Assembly: GCA_013397075.1 (NCBI GenBank)
Contig: VWZS01002147.1
Span: forward strand, 124,001 to 188,000
DNA length: 64,000 bases
Direction of reading: 5' to 3'
Source of the DNA: Rhabdornis inornatus
Taxonomy: Eukaryota; Chordata; Aves; Passeriformes; Rhabdornithidae
Position numbers and translations under genes: made by a program. Of this stretch, positions 10,028 to 23,340 are shown piece after piece (within the stretch, counting starts at the first letter, position 1; each line of letters opens with the position of its first letter). The notes beneath the pieces were generated by a model. The model did not search any database and had not been told where the DNA came from. It worked only from the letters and a program-made list of their open reading frames with translations.

Positions 10028-12400
10028 TAAAGAGCTGATAAGACTGGCAGCCATGAGCTGAGATTTTGACCAGAAAGTCACCATAGCTGATAATAAGAAG
10101 AACTATTAGACCTAAAGGAATGGAGCTGGAGCAATTGCCAACTTTTGACATTTAAATTCCATTGATATTAACTTAAGCAATATGTTTTCAGGTTGTCAGA
10201 AACTTGCAAGTCTTCAGAAACTAGGAAGAAACAATAGTGTGCACAGAGAGTGTTTGAAGTGCTGATAAATATTTGACAGTTTTTTTTGTAAATATCACAA
10301 CAAATCAGAGATAAACCACTTTTCCCTGTGATAGATGCACACCAGGGATAAATCTTGGTCCTAAGCCTAGAGATTGCTCCTTACCACTTGTACAATACTG
10401 CTGATCTGGATTAAAAACAGGCTTTGGGGTAGCGAGTGGAAGAAGAAACATATCCTATACTGAGGCAAGTTTGAAGATTTGTCTTCTTATCATTAAACTC
10501 TGTCATTAGATGTACAAATGGTGGCCTGCCTGCTCTCCCCAGACTACTAAGCAAATGTGTAAAAACTTAATCCTACACTCATCTTTTTGATTGTGTTATG
10601 AAGTAGATCATTGCATGTTCAGCTGATAGAAAAAGATGTCTTCCTGGGAAAAATTTTGTGGCTGCACCCAGCTGAATATGTTGCTTTCTAGAAATCTATC
10701 CTTGTAAAGAGAGATAGGCTTCCATTCAAGTCTAGAATGAAGAGATTTTAAAGCACAGTAATTTAAGATGTATCCAGGTTGATTTTCTATTTTGAGCGCA
10801 GTTATTTTTCCTATACTGTGATTTTTTTATTATTACTTTGACATTCCAAGATATTTAATATGCCTTTTCATAATCAGACTTTTGTCATTGGTTTGGGGTT
10901 TTTTTTATACACTCAGCGCTGGATTAAGTGCACATTTGCTTTTTTTGACAAAGATGACAAGGTTGTACCACCATCTCTCCTCAAGTTTAGTCTTAGATCG
11001 TAGTAATCCAAAATTAGATGCTAAGAAGGCATGGTAGCAATAATGACTACTAACAGTTTTCCCTCTGGACAATGTCTTTAGGTGCACAGGATAGAAAAAA
11101 CTATCCGCTGAAGGCAATAATTACATGAGCTAAGCATCTGCTTGCTAAAACCAGACAATTTTTTCTATAATTTGCTTTTCATGTGAGAACACTGAGTTGA
11201 ATCTTCAAGAGATGATGAAACACTCTAACTGGTAACAGCTGATAGAACCTCAGCAATAGCTTACCCTCCACAGACACTCCTCCTATTTTCCCACTGGGAC
11301 ATTTGTGTCTAAAAGTGCTTTTCAAATCACGTATTTAAGAGAGGAAAACAATATTGAACAGAAGAAACCCCATACAACATGTCTGGTTGCTCTTCATGAG
11401 TTAACTGTTTCGGTACAACTTGAAATTCTTCATCTTTTTGCAGCTCAACTTTACGCACTATGAGCCATTTTATTAGCATTACCCACCTGCTCCTAACTCC
11501 CTCTAGTCTCACATCAGATGCTCTGAAATTCCAGTCCTCTGGTTTGTATGCTAATCTTCTACAAGATGCACTCCTTCAGGAATACTGTTTTTATAAAACA
11601 AACCCTTCCACAATATTTTGCTAAACTGTTCAAAAGGAGGGGGGAAATTACACCCAGTGCAAGAAACTTAAATTGATGCACGACATAATTAATTTGATGA
11701 AATCCCTACACTGTATTCAGAGGGGCTACTCAGATGGAGACAGCTGGTCTGATGACCCTAGGTCTACATTAGAGCTAATTGAAGACCTTGCTTACTCTGA
11801 GCTCTGCCAGAGCACAAGCAAATGTGCAACCACGTTTGTCTGTGCAGCCACAGTGAAATACCAACAGGGCTAATTCTGGTTATGCTAGAAATGATCTCAC
11901 TGGAGGTTTTCCAGAGGTAAATGAAGTTTGCGACGTTCAGAGACTTATAGTGATCTTTACAGCAAGATAAAGAGAGAATGAGATAAACCTGAAGGATTAG
12001 GTGATATATAAAGGCAATTACCTGATTTTCTTTAAGTACTTATGTGTCTTTGGAGTGCCCCAGCAGCTGGGGACAAGTCCTGCAAAACAGCTCCCAGGAG
12101 ATGAAATAGCAGCTAGAAAAGAATAAGAATTGGGTGCCAGCAGTGGAAAGAAAAGGCAAGAGCAGAGCTGGCATACCTGGCTCTCCTCAGAGCAGGCAAG
12201 TGCACTTCAGTCAAAGTGAATACTTAACATAGTCAGGGGGGGCATTTCTCATTGGATACAGATGCAGCCAGAGCAGGCTGTGTATTAAAAATTGACATAT
12301 AATACCCTAAAGATGCAGCTCTCTGCACCACAGTAGCCAAGATAACATCTCACTGTCCCGCCAGTGGAATGACAACCTCATTTTTGAAGACGCTGGCAGC
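10028..12400. other. unannotated non-coding sequence
   Basis: No gene or nameable repeat seen. A small snoRNA-like box C (GATGATGA at 11211) was considered, but no paired D box with a closing stem follows. Short open frames (60-70 codons) are on both strands and look like chance. Confidence 0.6.
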
Positions 12401-12540
12401 AAAATAAACAAAAAACAAACAAACCCAAAACCAAACAAACAAAACCCCAAAACCCAAAAACAAACCAAAAAAAACCCCCAAAACAACAACAAAAAAAAAA
12501 CCCAAAAAAACCCCCAACCCCTCCCCCCCAAAAAAACCCG
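12401..12540. repeat. A/C-only low-complexity tract (G-rich on minus strand)
   Basis: Almost every base is A or C: runs of A alternate with runs of two to eight C, grading from AAAC-type units at the left to longer C blocks at the right. The minus strand therefore carries many G runs of three or more separated by T-rich loops, which is the pattern for G-quadruplex formation. The two apparent minus-strand open frames across it (12307-12543 and 12378-12617) encode only G/F/W/C-rich low-complexity peptides and are not genes. Confidence 0.95.
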
Positions 12541-15500
12541 CAAGAAGCAGAGCTGCTTAATGATCTTTTTTTTTTGCAGCTTTTGCAGCTTATTTTGAAT
12601 CTGGAGGGCCAGAGCACATATTGGTGATAAAATGTGATGTTTAATGGCCCTTACTAACTATATGTACATTTAAAGAAAACGGAAGCTTTTTAATGAGTCA
12701 ATTTCTGATCTCAGTTCAATTATCTCAGGCCAGAAATGTAATCATGAGCTTAAAAAATATTTAATATATAAAAAAACCCACCCCAAATTCACTAAAGAGA
12801 AATTAACAGCTCATATATTTTTCTATTGGAAAATAGTAAGTTGCCAGAGAAATATTGAAATTTGGCACAAGCTTAGTTCTCTCTTATGCAGCTCTAGAAT
12901 ACAAGTATAGCAGCTTAATAGACATATGCATGAAATACATTTTCTTCTTTCCCAGACTTCCACCAAATGTCTGAAATTACTTTCTTCCATGGAGCTGGTA
13001 ACATTTATGAAGATGGTATTCCTTGAAAGCTCCCTACCCTAAAACTTCTACCTCCAGTTTATGATTATAGTAAATTGGAATATGAAGAAACTGAAGTAAG
13101 AAGGAGCTGCTGGGACTGTGATTGCTTGCTAAGTAGCTTTTCTAAAGTACTCTTTGACATCTGTATTAAGAGCAGAGATGACAACCACCCTCACTTTATT
13201 TTTTGTTCATTACTGTATAACCAAGATTTTTCTCATTTTCTTTTCAAGCATTTTTGGCACTGAAAAACAAAGTGAAAGGGAGCAGCAAACACACTAGCTC
13301 ACATATCTTCTACCTATATGCATTCAGCAAACATTTTCTCCTATTTAAAAAACTAAAAAGCAACTATATTGTGGATGGTCAGGAAAGCCAGCAATAATTA
13401 CAAATGAACTGGATTCAGCTGAACATTGCACATGAAAGCAAACATTTGATACTCCCAATTAGATTTTCCCCCTAGAAATTCAGGAATCAGGGCATTGGAG
13501 AGCGGTGAGTGAGGTGATAGCTTGCCCTGCTGAGCAACTACTCTAAGACAGAATAGAGAAGGGTTCAAGTTCTTGGCCCAACTGTGTAGGTCACCCTCAG
13601 ATATCCATTTAAACCCATTTCACTAAATTAGAGCACAGCTGTTTACAGTCACTTGCCTCAGCTCAGCTGATGGATCTGAGCTCAATCTTAATCAGTGGTT
13701 CATTAAAAATTGTGTGATTTGGACTGATATGCTATTTTGGACCCTTTTAGCCCCAGATTAATTTATGTCTCAAAATAAATTTATGTCTCAAACACTTGAG
13801 ACTAAAAAGAAAATAATTTGTTTCTGTACCAGGGCCTTTCATATGAAGCTAAAGGGGAATTCTGAACTCTTTCTTGTGAAGAATACTTTTTTCAAGATCT
13901 GCAAGGACTCCTTCTGCATCTGAGGTGACCTCAGAAGCTATCTGAAGCAATGCAATAACAAGATTAGAAGTGTAATATCTTCTGTTCAGAAAGCAATTTC
14001 CAAGCATGCAATTTCTATGCTGATACTAATGAGAGTAAATATCACATATAAGCCAGGAGGTTCAGAACCATAGATAAATTCATAGGTAGGGTTTGTGTTG
14101 TTTTAAAAAACTTTAGGCTCTCAGCACACCTGAGACTTGTGGAATTACAGTCTAAGAGGATTTTTGTGACAAAATGTTGTATTAAAATAAATTAGTGCCT
14201 TAATTAAATTTTTATTTATTTACTTCAGATTCAACAGCAAAATAATGATTTAGAGCATTTGTTTTATTAACTTCAGGCCTAAAATCAGTTTCTTTCTGCT
14301 TATCTAAGGTAGGAGCACCTTTGATTTCTATTAAATAAACTACTGATTCAAAACCATGTTCTGAGGATATAAGGATACTTTTGAAGTGTCCATCGTAGCA
14401 TATTTTTCTGATATTACAAATATTTATCAGCTTCTGTTTCAAGTGTCCTTGGAGCACCCTTTCGGACAGAAGAGTCACCAAATCAATTCATATGGCTCAA
14501 ACGACACATCCCATATTCTCCAAGCAGCTGGGACTCAAGCAGCAGCCAGAACATGTGGGGATACACTGTGGCTGAACAGGTACCTTCTTCCTTCCTCTTG
14601 CAGCACCTACTGAGGAAAAGAAAGCAGGGGTCTGGAATTAATGTGTAACATCAATCCTTTAGGTCAAGGGAGGAAATTTTTCTGATTTATCAACATGGGC
14701 AAGGCTGCTCGATAGTCACAGACTGTATTTATCCAGTACCAAAGCTCAGAATATTCCTTTCTGTTTTGATCTACTTCAGATTAGTGAATCGTTGGCAGCT
14801 TTGAGAGAAACAGCACAATACTACATGGGCTTGGAGCCTTTTGCCTCCGATCCCTCGCTAGCCGTGTTCGATGGGGTTTCTCAACAGAGCATTTTGTAGA
14901 CTGGGAGACTGCGTGTGCCTCAGTAAGTAAAACTGACCCACACCACGCTGCTGACAGTTGGTTTATAGTGTCATAACCTGACACTGTAAAAACCCAATTA
15001 TGTCTTGAAAAATTTAAGAAGATTTGTTTCTACTGTTTGCAAGTTTAATAGTTATTTATATGCGGTCATTTTATTGTGGCGGGTTCTTTTCTAAGTATGT
15101 TTTGGAAAAGCTCATTAAGAGCTTAGAGAATACATATCCTTTTAAAAGTCCACAGAAGCTAAACTGCTTCCTATAGAGTTGATTTACAAAGCAGACAGAA
15201 AGCAATTCCTGAGGAGAAAAATAAGAGGTAAAAAAATCCATCTATTTCAGTAACAAAACTGTATTCAGTGTGGAATAAAAGCTCAGCAGAACAAAACAGA
15301 GAATGAGACACACCAGTTGGTAAAAGCAGTATTTATAGATCAGCACAGGAGTACATGAAATGAAGCGTCGCAAACTGTCTCAGAGAAATTGTTAAGGATT
15401 GTGCTAAAACTGGACATTTTGGGGACAAAATTTTGTCAGATTTAGGAAACAATTACTAAGTGATTCAATTGGACAAGCACAATACACATATTATTCCTGT

Positions 15501-18500
15501 GGAACACTCTTTCTGTGAAGATACTACAGTCCTTAAAGATGGACAGGAGCGGGTAGAAATAAACTCATACAGTTTCAGTGCTTAAAATACTTACTAAGAT
15601 AGCAATCTGTCAGTCTGACTGAAACCACCTATAGGAAAATGGGTAAACTTCTTCTCCTACTATAATTTGAATTGAATATGCTTTGAATTTTATTGACTTA
15701 AAAGTACCTTTCTTTTTGAAAATGACTTTCATTTTGAAATGCAGCTTTTGAAAAGAGCTGCATTTTATTTTTTATAAGATAGGAATTTGACTTGGAGAAT
15801 CTCCGAGTGAGCTTTCCAGGGCTGTTCCACCTGAAAGGTGACATGAGTTTTACTCACTCTGAGCAGAAGCCAAGTAGGAGAGAATAGCTAAAAGCCATAA
15901 TTTACCTTCCCTCCTGCTGAGGCTTTCACTGGTGCCCTTGGGCAACTGGAAGGAAGCACCAGGTTATTCACTCACAATTCCTAATACTGATATTAGTGGA
16001 TAGCAGCAGTCATTTCTGCCTTATGATAAATTTACCTGGAGACACTTTACCCAGTTGTCTGGAAAAAACCCCACTGTCTTTCCCATCAGAAAAATTCCTC
16101 ACAGAGAAAAGCCCTGACTGTGTCTAATTACTGGTTGTGCATCCATGTGCCTGATGGTTGTGAATGCAGCAGCTGCCAGGCAGACTCCAGGATGAGTTAT
16201 GCCTCCAGAAAGATAATTCTAATGATTGTCATATGACAGGATTAAAGCCACTTACATAAACACATTTATAGGCACTCCCACTGAAATATGTTTATGATTT
16301 CAAAGCAAGGCTAGTTAACTCACAGACTGAAATAAACTTCCCAATGCTAATGTGACAAGAATTGACATCCAGAGTTTTTGAGAAGCCATATAGCAGCAAA
16401 GAAGCATCAAGCTAGAAGTTACAAAAACCATTATGGATAAAGTAGAACAATTATTTTCAACCTAATTTTTCCTGATTGATGATAGTTCTGAGATGGAAAG
16501 CCTATACAACCTATGCAGGAATCTAGTTCAGGGGCTGTACTTCCAGAAGAAAACATTTGCAAAAGTTGGCAAATCTGAACACTGCAGCTGTTGACAGGAT
16601 CTTTAAATTAATTCTGTGATTTTAAAATTTTTCTAAAAGCAATTTATTCCATCTTTTCTAGCAACAACATCAGATCCTACGTGGAGCTACTACAGAAACC
16701 TGGGACTCACCTCCAGCAAAAAGCTATTAAATTCTACACATCTTGTATCTGGCCATGCTAAGATATAGCATGTTATGTATTTACCATTATGTATTTGATA
16801 AAATGACTTTATCTCATCCCATTTGGGTCTAAACCCAAAATTAATAGACTAATTCTCTGCATAAGTACTGCATATTTTATATTCATAAGTAGAACTGAGA
16901 TGTAGGTCATGGTAAATTGAATAAGAAGTTGAAGAAAACCAACCATGAATTTTTAGCAGGTTGGGTTTAAAAATGCGTAGTATTTTCAGATAAGACATTC
17001 TTTTGACTAAACAATTGTTTGAAGATGTACATTCCTGCTTCTGAGACTGAAAACCACATTTTTATTTCTCAGTATTTTCCTTTAGCTACATGTTTGGGAG
17101 GCGAATGAGAAATGAAAATCAGTCACTTTGGATGGGTTAGAGAAAGAGAGCACATTTGCTTCAGGTGTACTTCTGTAGTTTAAGGGCATTTCCCTTTTTT
17201 CAAGTACTAATAGTAGGTGTTGTACACATCCATTCATGTCAACGTTCCTCCTTCCTCATTTAATCTTCTGTACTTGGTCTTCAATGCCAAAACCAACTGA
17301 ACCCACAGCTACTGCTGTGAGTTGTTTTTTCTTACTCCACAGAGATAGGAAATAGTGGAAACATTCATGGCTCCTTTCCTAAGAAGAAAATGGTGGTGAC
17401 AAATGTTCTTTATGCCCTGTTCTTGATCTTGGAGGTTTCCTGGTTCCTATTCATTAATGTACCTTATTTCAGAACATCTTTGAAGAGAGGATTAGACTTC
17501 CATATTTCTTTTGTATGTTATTAATATAATGCTAACAAATAAAAGCTTTTTCAAACTTGGCCAAAATTTCTGCATGAATAAAGATGACCTGTTGAGGTAA
17601 AGAAAATGGCAGGGGAGGTGAAGGAAGGCAATTTTTGCTTGCTTTTTATCCCCAAAGAGCAGATTCTGCATGTTGTGCTTTCAGGATTCTTTAGGAATGT
17701 GGACTGTACACTAATTGGAACAGATTGGAAGATAGTATTGGGTCTTCTAGAAAGAAATCCACATTCTGGCTTTTTGGCAATCTCTACCATGCTCCTAGGT
17801 ATGAAACTATCCTTAGGCCATTATTAATTTCCCTGCGTAGGACAATGGCCCTGAAATTGCCATTATTCATTAGCTGAAGCTGAAAATGCATTAAACACTT
17901 GAAAGAGATAAATGAGGTGCAAGTTCAGTATTTGCCATCTAGTATTTCACATCTTTAGTCACACTACTTAATTATGAATAGTTCATTCAAAGATAAGGGG
18001 TGACAAATGATGTATAGACTAAAGACCTCACTGGTTAAACACAGTAATGGCCTGTCCCTGCTGCCTGCCTCCTCTGCACTGTTCAGCCTTGGACAAGCTA
18101 GTGCTCCAGACCCTAAACATTCCAGTGTTTTGCTCAGTAGCAGCATAGACATGACATAGTTACTGAAATTCTTCAATTGATAGCAAAATGCAGGACTGTA
18201 AGGCTAAGCATTGCCTTTTAAGTGGATCTGCAGCAAAACTCCAAGGATGCACCTGCTCCATCTGTGCATCCTGCTGGTCCCAGAGAAGTTGCAACTCTGC
18301 AGGCAGTGATGCCCACACCACTTGTGAACCAGTTCCTGAAATACTGCTCTTTTCTTCCCATCTCTCTAATTGATGTTGCTGCTGCTGCCAAGGCAGGGTT
18401 TGGTGATCTTTCTGTGCATTAACTGCAGTTTTTATGCCTGCATGGCAAGTTAAACCAAAATGGGGGTAGTTCAGGAGCTGGTTTGCAGATAGACAGCAGA

Positions 18501-21500
18501 CATCCCTGGAGTGGGGATGGCAAAGTCCATCAGTGAGGTGGAAGGCAAAGTGAAGTGTTATCAGCTACCATCTGCTATCAGCTAGTGAGGTAACTGCCCA
18601 GCCCTTATGAGCAATTTTAGGGTTGTCAGAGCCATAAAGTTAGGATAACCACTGTCTATTACCACGAGGACAGTCTTGCACAAGGCTGGCTTTGCAACCA
18701 AAATATCAGACGATGCCAGGGGATGCAATTTGACAGATCTGTTGTACTTAGACATGACTAATTCCTTTAAAGAAGTTGTTCTGAAAGCCAGAGACTCAAT
18801 ACTCAATCTGCAAATCCGTAGCTTCAAGCTAATGTCAGTAATGCAGATAATTAGTCTTGCTGAATTAAATGGGAAGAGTTGTGCATGCATGAGTAGTGGT
18901 GGAGGATGAGGTGCTTATTTTGTGTTATCGAATACATGCCACTCATGACAATGAGCAAATGGCTTTCACAGCATTTGGATATTAAACACCTTCATCTGCA
19001 TTTATTAATAACTGGGAAAAATATTTACCCTGTGAATTTGCTCCCCCTATTTATCTTCCTATATTCTTTCAGCACTTTAACACAAGTAAACCTGGACCCT
19101 TCTTTGCTGACTTTTCCAACATATCTTTGTGTTGCCACCTACAAGTTTTATCTCCTTGCTTTTTCTACACGGCACAGATACACAGGCAATACCCTAGCAA
19201 TGACTAAACCAAAGAATAGTGTTAAACTAAAGAGAACTTTAAGTACATCTATGATGGTCATGGGAGTGGAATTACAGGTCTCAGGGCATAGGACCTTTGC
19301 TTCTGGTGCGATGGATAACAGTATTTATTACTAGTTTCTGAATACTGCAAGTTTTTTGAGGAAAAAAACCCCTAACCCACAAAAATACCAGAGCTCCCTG
19401 AGGCTAGAGAGAGCAGAGTTCCTCTGAGAGAGGGGAACAGGCAGATAGGAAGAGGAGTCACAGGAAGCTACAGTCAGGTTTGTCTCTGTGTAGATGTTAA
19501 CTGGATGGATGCAGAACATCCACCAGGCAGCCTGATTTTCCAACTCTTTCCTGACTCATGTGAAAGGGTGACTAAAATCAACGGAACAGAAATCAGGATG
19601 TCCAGGTATCTCATAATTGATATCTAGCTCCAGCAGCAGCTTTTTGCCTTTTGCAAGGCCCTTACAGGGTATCCCTGCCATGGGAGTGGCAAGTCAGTCA
19701 TGCTGCAAACCCCTCCTCAGAGCACTTGCCTGTTCCCCCAGCTTCTTGTATCCCTAATTTTCCCAGTCTTAGAAGAATCAAACTGCCTTTGCAATCTCTC
19801 CTACTCTGTCAAGTTGAATTGAAAACAGCCCACAAGTTACAAAATTACTGTGGCTAGACATAAGGGATAAACATGTACCTACTGAGACAGCATGGTTGTA
19901 GGAGCCTTGCTTTGTTAGGGAAGCAGAGGAGGGATTCACAGTAGTCAGACATAACATGAGAAGTAAGAAAACCTGTCATTTCAATAATAATTGGAGAAAA
20001 AATAATACTCCATGGCTTTCTTTTAATGAAAAAAGCAAGTAATTCTGAACACAGTGAATAGAGAAAGCTGTAGAATCCAAGTAACCTATATATAACCTAC
20101 CTTACAAATGTTGAGTATGGGATAAGTACTACGGTATAGTTTTCTATAAACTCAGCAGGTAGAGGTAATATAGAGGTAATGAGAAAGAACCATTTATTTT
20201 GTGATCTGAAATGGTTTCTTCAAACAGAACAGTGGCAACTGGTAGTTCTACACACTTTATCACTGCTGCAGTTCATGTGATTGAACCTGGTCCCAGATGA
20301 TTTGAATGCATAAACCTTTTGAGCTTGCATCACACTACTGTTGTTACTTGCTTTACATTTAATCTTTTGTTATCTTAATTTAAACCAGAACAGCTGAGAC
20401 AAAATATGCATCTAATCTACACCTGCTGCTGGCTGCCAGCAAGAGTGAGCTGTATTCAAAGCAATTTATGTTGGCTGATTAAATATATAAACCACCCACC
20501 TGAGGCAGGTGCATTGCCATAACCTCTTCATGTAGAGTGTGAAATAAATTGTAAGTGTTTTGTATTATCCATAGGAAAAAAATGAGCTCAGTAGTTAAAA
20601 CGTAAACATAGAAAGTTATCCAAAACCCAAAAAGTTCAGCCGGGAAATAAGCAGTCTTTGTATGTGACTATTATGTTAAGTAAACAAACATCAATAATTA
20701 CTGTTCTGCCTCGAAGACTGTTGAAGAGATATGTATTTCAAACAATATTACATCAAACCTGCAGAACCTACTTTCCACCAGCTGCGAAAAAGAGGAACAA
20801 TTCCTTTCGTGAGAGATGAGTGGTATCAAGCTGGTTATATGTAAAGGTGATCAACATAAGGCAACACAGCAAACATCTGCTCCCTTTGAGCCCAAGCCCA
20901 AGCCACATCCCACTGCAGCACTAGGCAGGCTGAGAGCTGCAGCTGACTGCCTTAGAGATAGAACAAGCACTCATTGAGAATCACAATGCAAATTTAACCA
21001 CCGCCTCCCAAGGGGAGCAAGCTCTCCCTATGCCAATGTCAATCCAGACAGGGATAGGGAAGGAAGAAGGGTCAGACTGATGAATTTCAGCCCTCTAGGG
21101 TCAATCCCTAAAAGCTTCTTTCTCTATGAGGCGTTACAGGATAGTCAGCTTGGAGTGACACTTCCTATTCAGCTCCTTATTCCTGGTCATAGCAGCCACT
21201 GCTAAGGTGATTTCATGCCAGTCACTGCTTCCCTGGCAGAACTGAATAAGCATGTGAAATCCTATCTGAATAATTCAACTATGTCCTGCTTGTGATTGAA
21301 AGCTGCTGTGCAGCAGGGAGCTCACTCAAGGAAGGCTTAAAAAACATCCTTACAACTGCTGTCAATACTATTATCATAAATCCAACTGTGAAAGATGCAA
21401 TGAGAAAGCAGTTATTGTGACATCTTCAAAATGAAGGTAGGACTATCTAAGGGCAAGAAAACAACCACCGAAAGAAAGTGGCTAAAAAGACAACCATGGA

Positions 21501-21921
21501 TGGTGGTGGTGGCTGCTTAGCACTGAAAAATAACTGATTTGGTAGTTATTTAGAAGAATTACTTAGAAACATCTTATTTATAACTTCAAACTGGCTTTGG
21601 TTAAACACAGCAATGAGAATTGTAAAGTGCTGCTTCCTCTTGGTGTCTCTGTTGAAATATTTATGGTGCTACTCTTGCTGTGGAGTTCAGGCAGGAGACT
21701 CAGTGCTGAAAGATCCACCACAAGCTTCCTGATGGCCTGGGACCTATACACCCCTACATTACACCGTGGGCAGGACATAGTCTGAATTTTGCTATGGTAC
21801 TTCATAAAGCAACTACATTATAGCAAAGCTACATGTGCTGACCTCTGGTTTTTTAATTTAGAAGACTTGCAGTAATGAGGAAGAGCCTATTTAAAACATT
21901 TCAATAGTGAACTTAAGAGGA
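12541..21921. other. unannotated AT-rich non-coding sequence
   Basis: No coding gene or nameable mobile element was seen in this 9.4-kb stretch. It includes an 18-bp-spaced duplication at 13760-13792, a long pyrimidine tract ending in AG at 19041-19072 that resembles a 3' splice site, and the segment 18600-18900, where both strands are open and several homeodomain-like TAATTAG/TAAT motifs occur. The 142-codon plus frame at 18906-19334 has no recognisable domain. Confidence 0.55.
13760..13792. repeat. short tandem duplication (18-bp period)
   Basis: The 15-base word AATTTATGTCTCAAA occurs at 13760-13774 and again at 13778-13792. It is an exact local duplication, probably by replication slippage. 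Confidence 0.85.
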
Positions 21922-21947
21922 ACAAAATTTAAAAACAAAATTTAAAA
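21922..21947. repeat. two-copy 13-bp tandem repeat
   Basis: ACAAAATTTAAAA is repeated exactly at 21922-21934 and 21935-21947 in an A-rich context. It is a simple slippage duplication. Confidence 0.85.
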
Positions 21948-23298
21948 ACATGGTTTCTCATATATCATTTGAAACAATTACTTTCTGCTAAGTGTACAAA
22001 CAATTCAATATTGTACTTTGTGGGTAGCAGAAATATTTTTTCTACAAATAAGCAAATAACCTCCCTTTTCGTTATTCAGGATTACACAGTTCCCTACTCC
22101 TTTCTCAACCTCTCTGCCCCAAGCTAAGGTCTATTTTCATTCTCTTAATAATTGCCAGAGGATTAGATCTAGCCCAAGTACAACTACAGGTACTGCTTAT
22201 AGCAATCAAAGATTACTCTATGCCTCTCTAAAATGTCCAGGCTACCTTGATCTATCAAGTCAGCTGTATCAGGAACAGCATATTACAGCAGCAATTACAA
22301 AAAAAGAGAATTATAAAAAAAGTCCCTTCTCTTGAAATTATAGATTTTGTAGTTCAGGCATGCTAGTCTGAAATCAGAAATGGAAGCTGAAGGATTTTGA
22401 GAGAATTGCTCGTCAGCTGGGTCCCTCTTTCCCACAGTGAAAGCTTTGAAGTTCCATTATTAGTGGGAGCAGTGACAACTGAGGACAGGATCTTATTTGA
22501 CAGAGTCTTCCTTTTCAGGTCTTAACTAACATGGAAAATCACATGCTGGAAATGGAGGGGCAGTTACCAACGTATGCTGAGAATTTACTCACACCCTCCT
22601 AAAATCAGCTTCTGAAAGAACTATTAATGAGTTAGTAGAGATTAACACAGAAGATTTAATCACCTGCATTGTAGTCAGTTGATTAGAAGAAATGAGTCTC
22701 AGGGGAACCAGGAATAGATAACTCTATTTGTCTCAGAAGCTCACTAGACAGCCTGGGCAAGCCAAGTTTTCTCTGAATCTTTTTCAAATTGAACAAATCT
22801 ACCCTGAAATCTGCTACCTTGAGACTACTGTTAAAATTAGCCCAGAAAGAGAACTCTCAGAGACATGTTCTGAAATTGTCAGTTCTGGTTCTGAGCAAGG
22901 ACTGAAAGTAGCTCATCTGTATCAATAAATTGGCTGGCAGAGACTGGATGTGTCCTTTGCATTTGACCCTCGTACAAGTGATGTGTCTTGTCGTACAAGT
23001 CCTGCAGCATCAGGACTCAATCAATTTAGAGAGTTGATCTTACCACCCCCTAAAATTGGACATCCTGAAATGTGTGTGTTTCAGGCTCACAGACAATGGC
23101 TCACAGCACAGAAGAGGACAGATGTGAATTCATTACCTTTCTAGTACAAGATTACTCGATGTGCAATGCCCCTACCAATCATTATGTCCAATGCAAATAA
23201 TGGATTGTAAGTGTTTCTGTCTCATTATCTGGTGACAGGATTGTTATTAACTTGTGACTAAACAACAGTTTTGTAGAAAGTCTCCTCAAGGGCAGGCT
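21948..23298. other. unannotated non-coding sequence
   Basis: No gene or nameable repeat is visible. Open frames of about 64-66 codons on the plus strand (22728-22928 and 22950-23144) carry no recognisable motif. Confidence 0.6.
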
Positions 23299-23340
23299 AT
23301 ATACATACATACATACATACATACATACATACATACATNT
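23299..23340. repeat. (ATAC)n microsatellite with one undetermined base
   Basis: About ten ATAC/TACA units run from 23299 to 23338. The base at 23339 is N, the only ambiguous base noticed in the window, and the array then breaks down into TATGTATATG. The N suggests unresolved length or base variation in the array. Confidence 0.97.

Noticed and set aside
11205..11290. Possible box C/D snoRNA (GATGATGA at 11211)
   Set aside because: No D box at a suitable distance with a closing terminal stem was found.
12307..12617. Minus-strand frames encoding G/F/W/C-rich peptides
   Set aside because: Produced by the A/C-rich low-complexity tract; not proteins.
19041..19072. Strong pyrimidine tract ending CAG, 3' splice site-like
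   Set aside because: No donor at a plausible exon distance and no exon-like frame follows; similar tracts at 29130-29160, 30775-30789 and 46770-46799 are equally unpaired.
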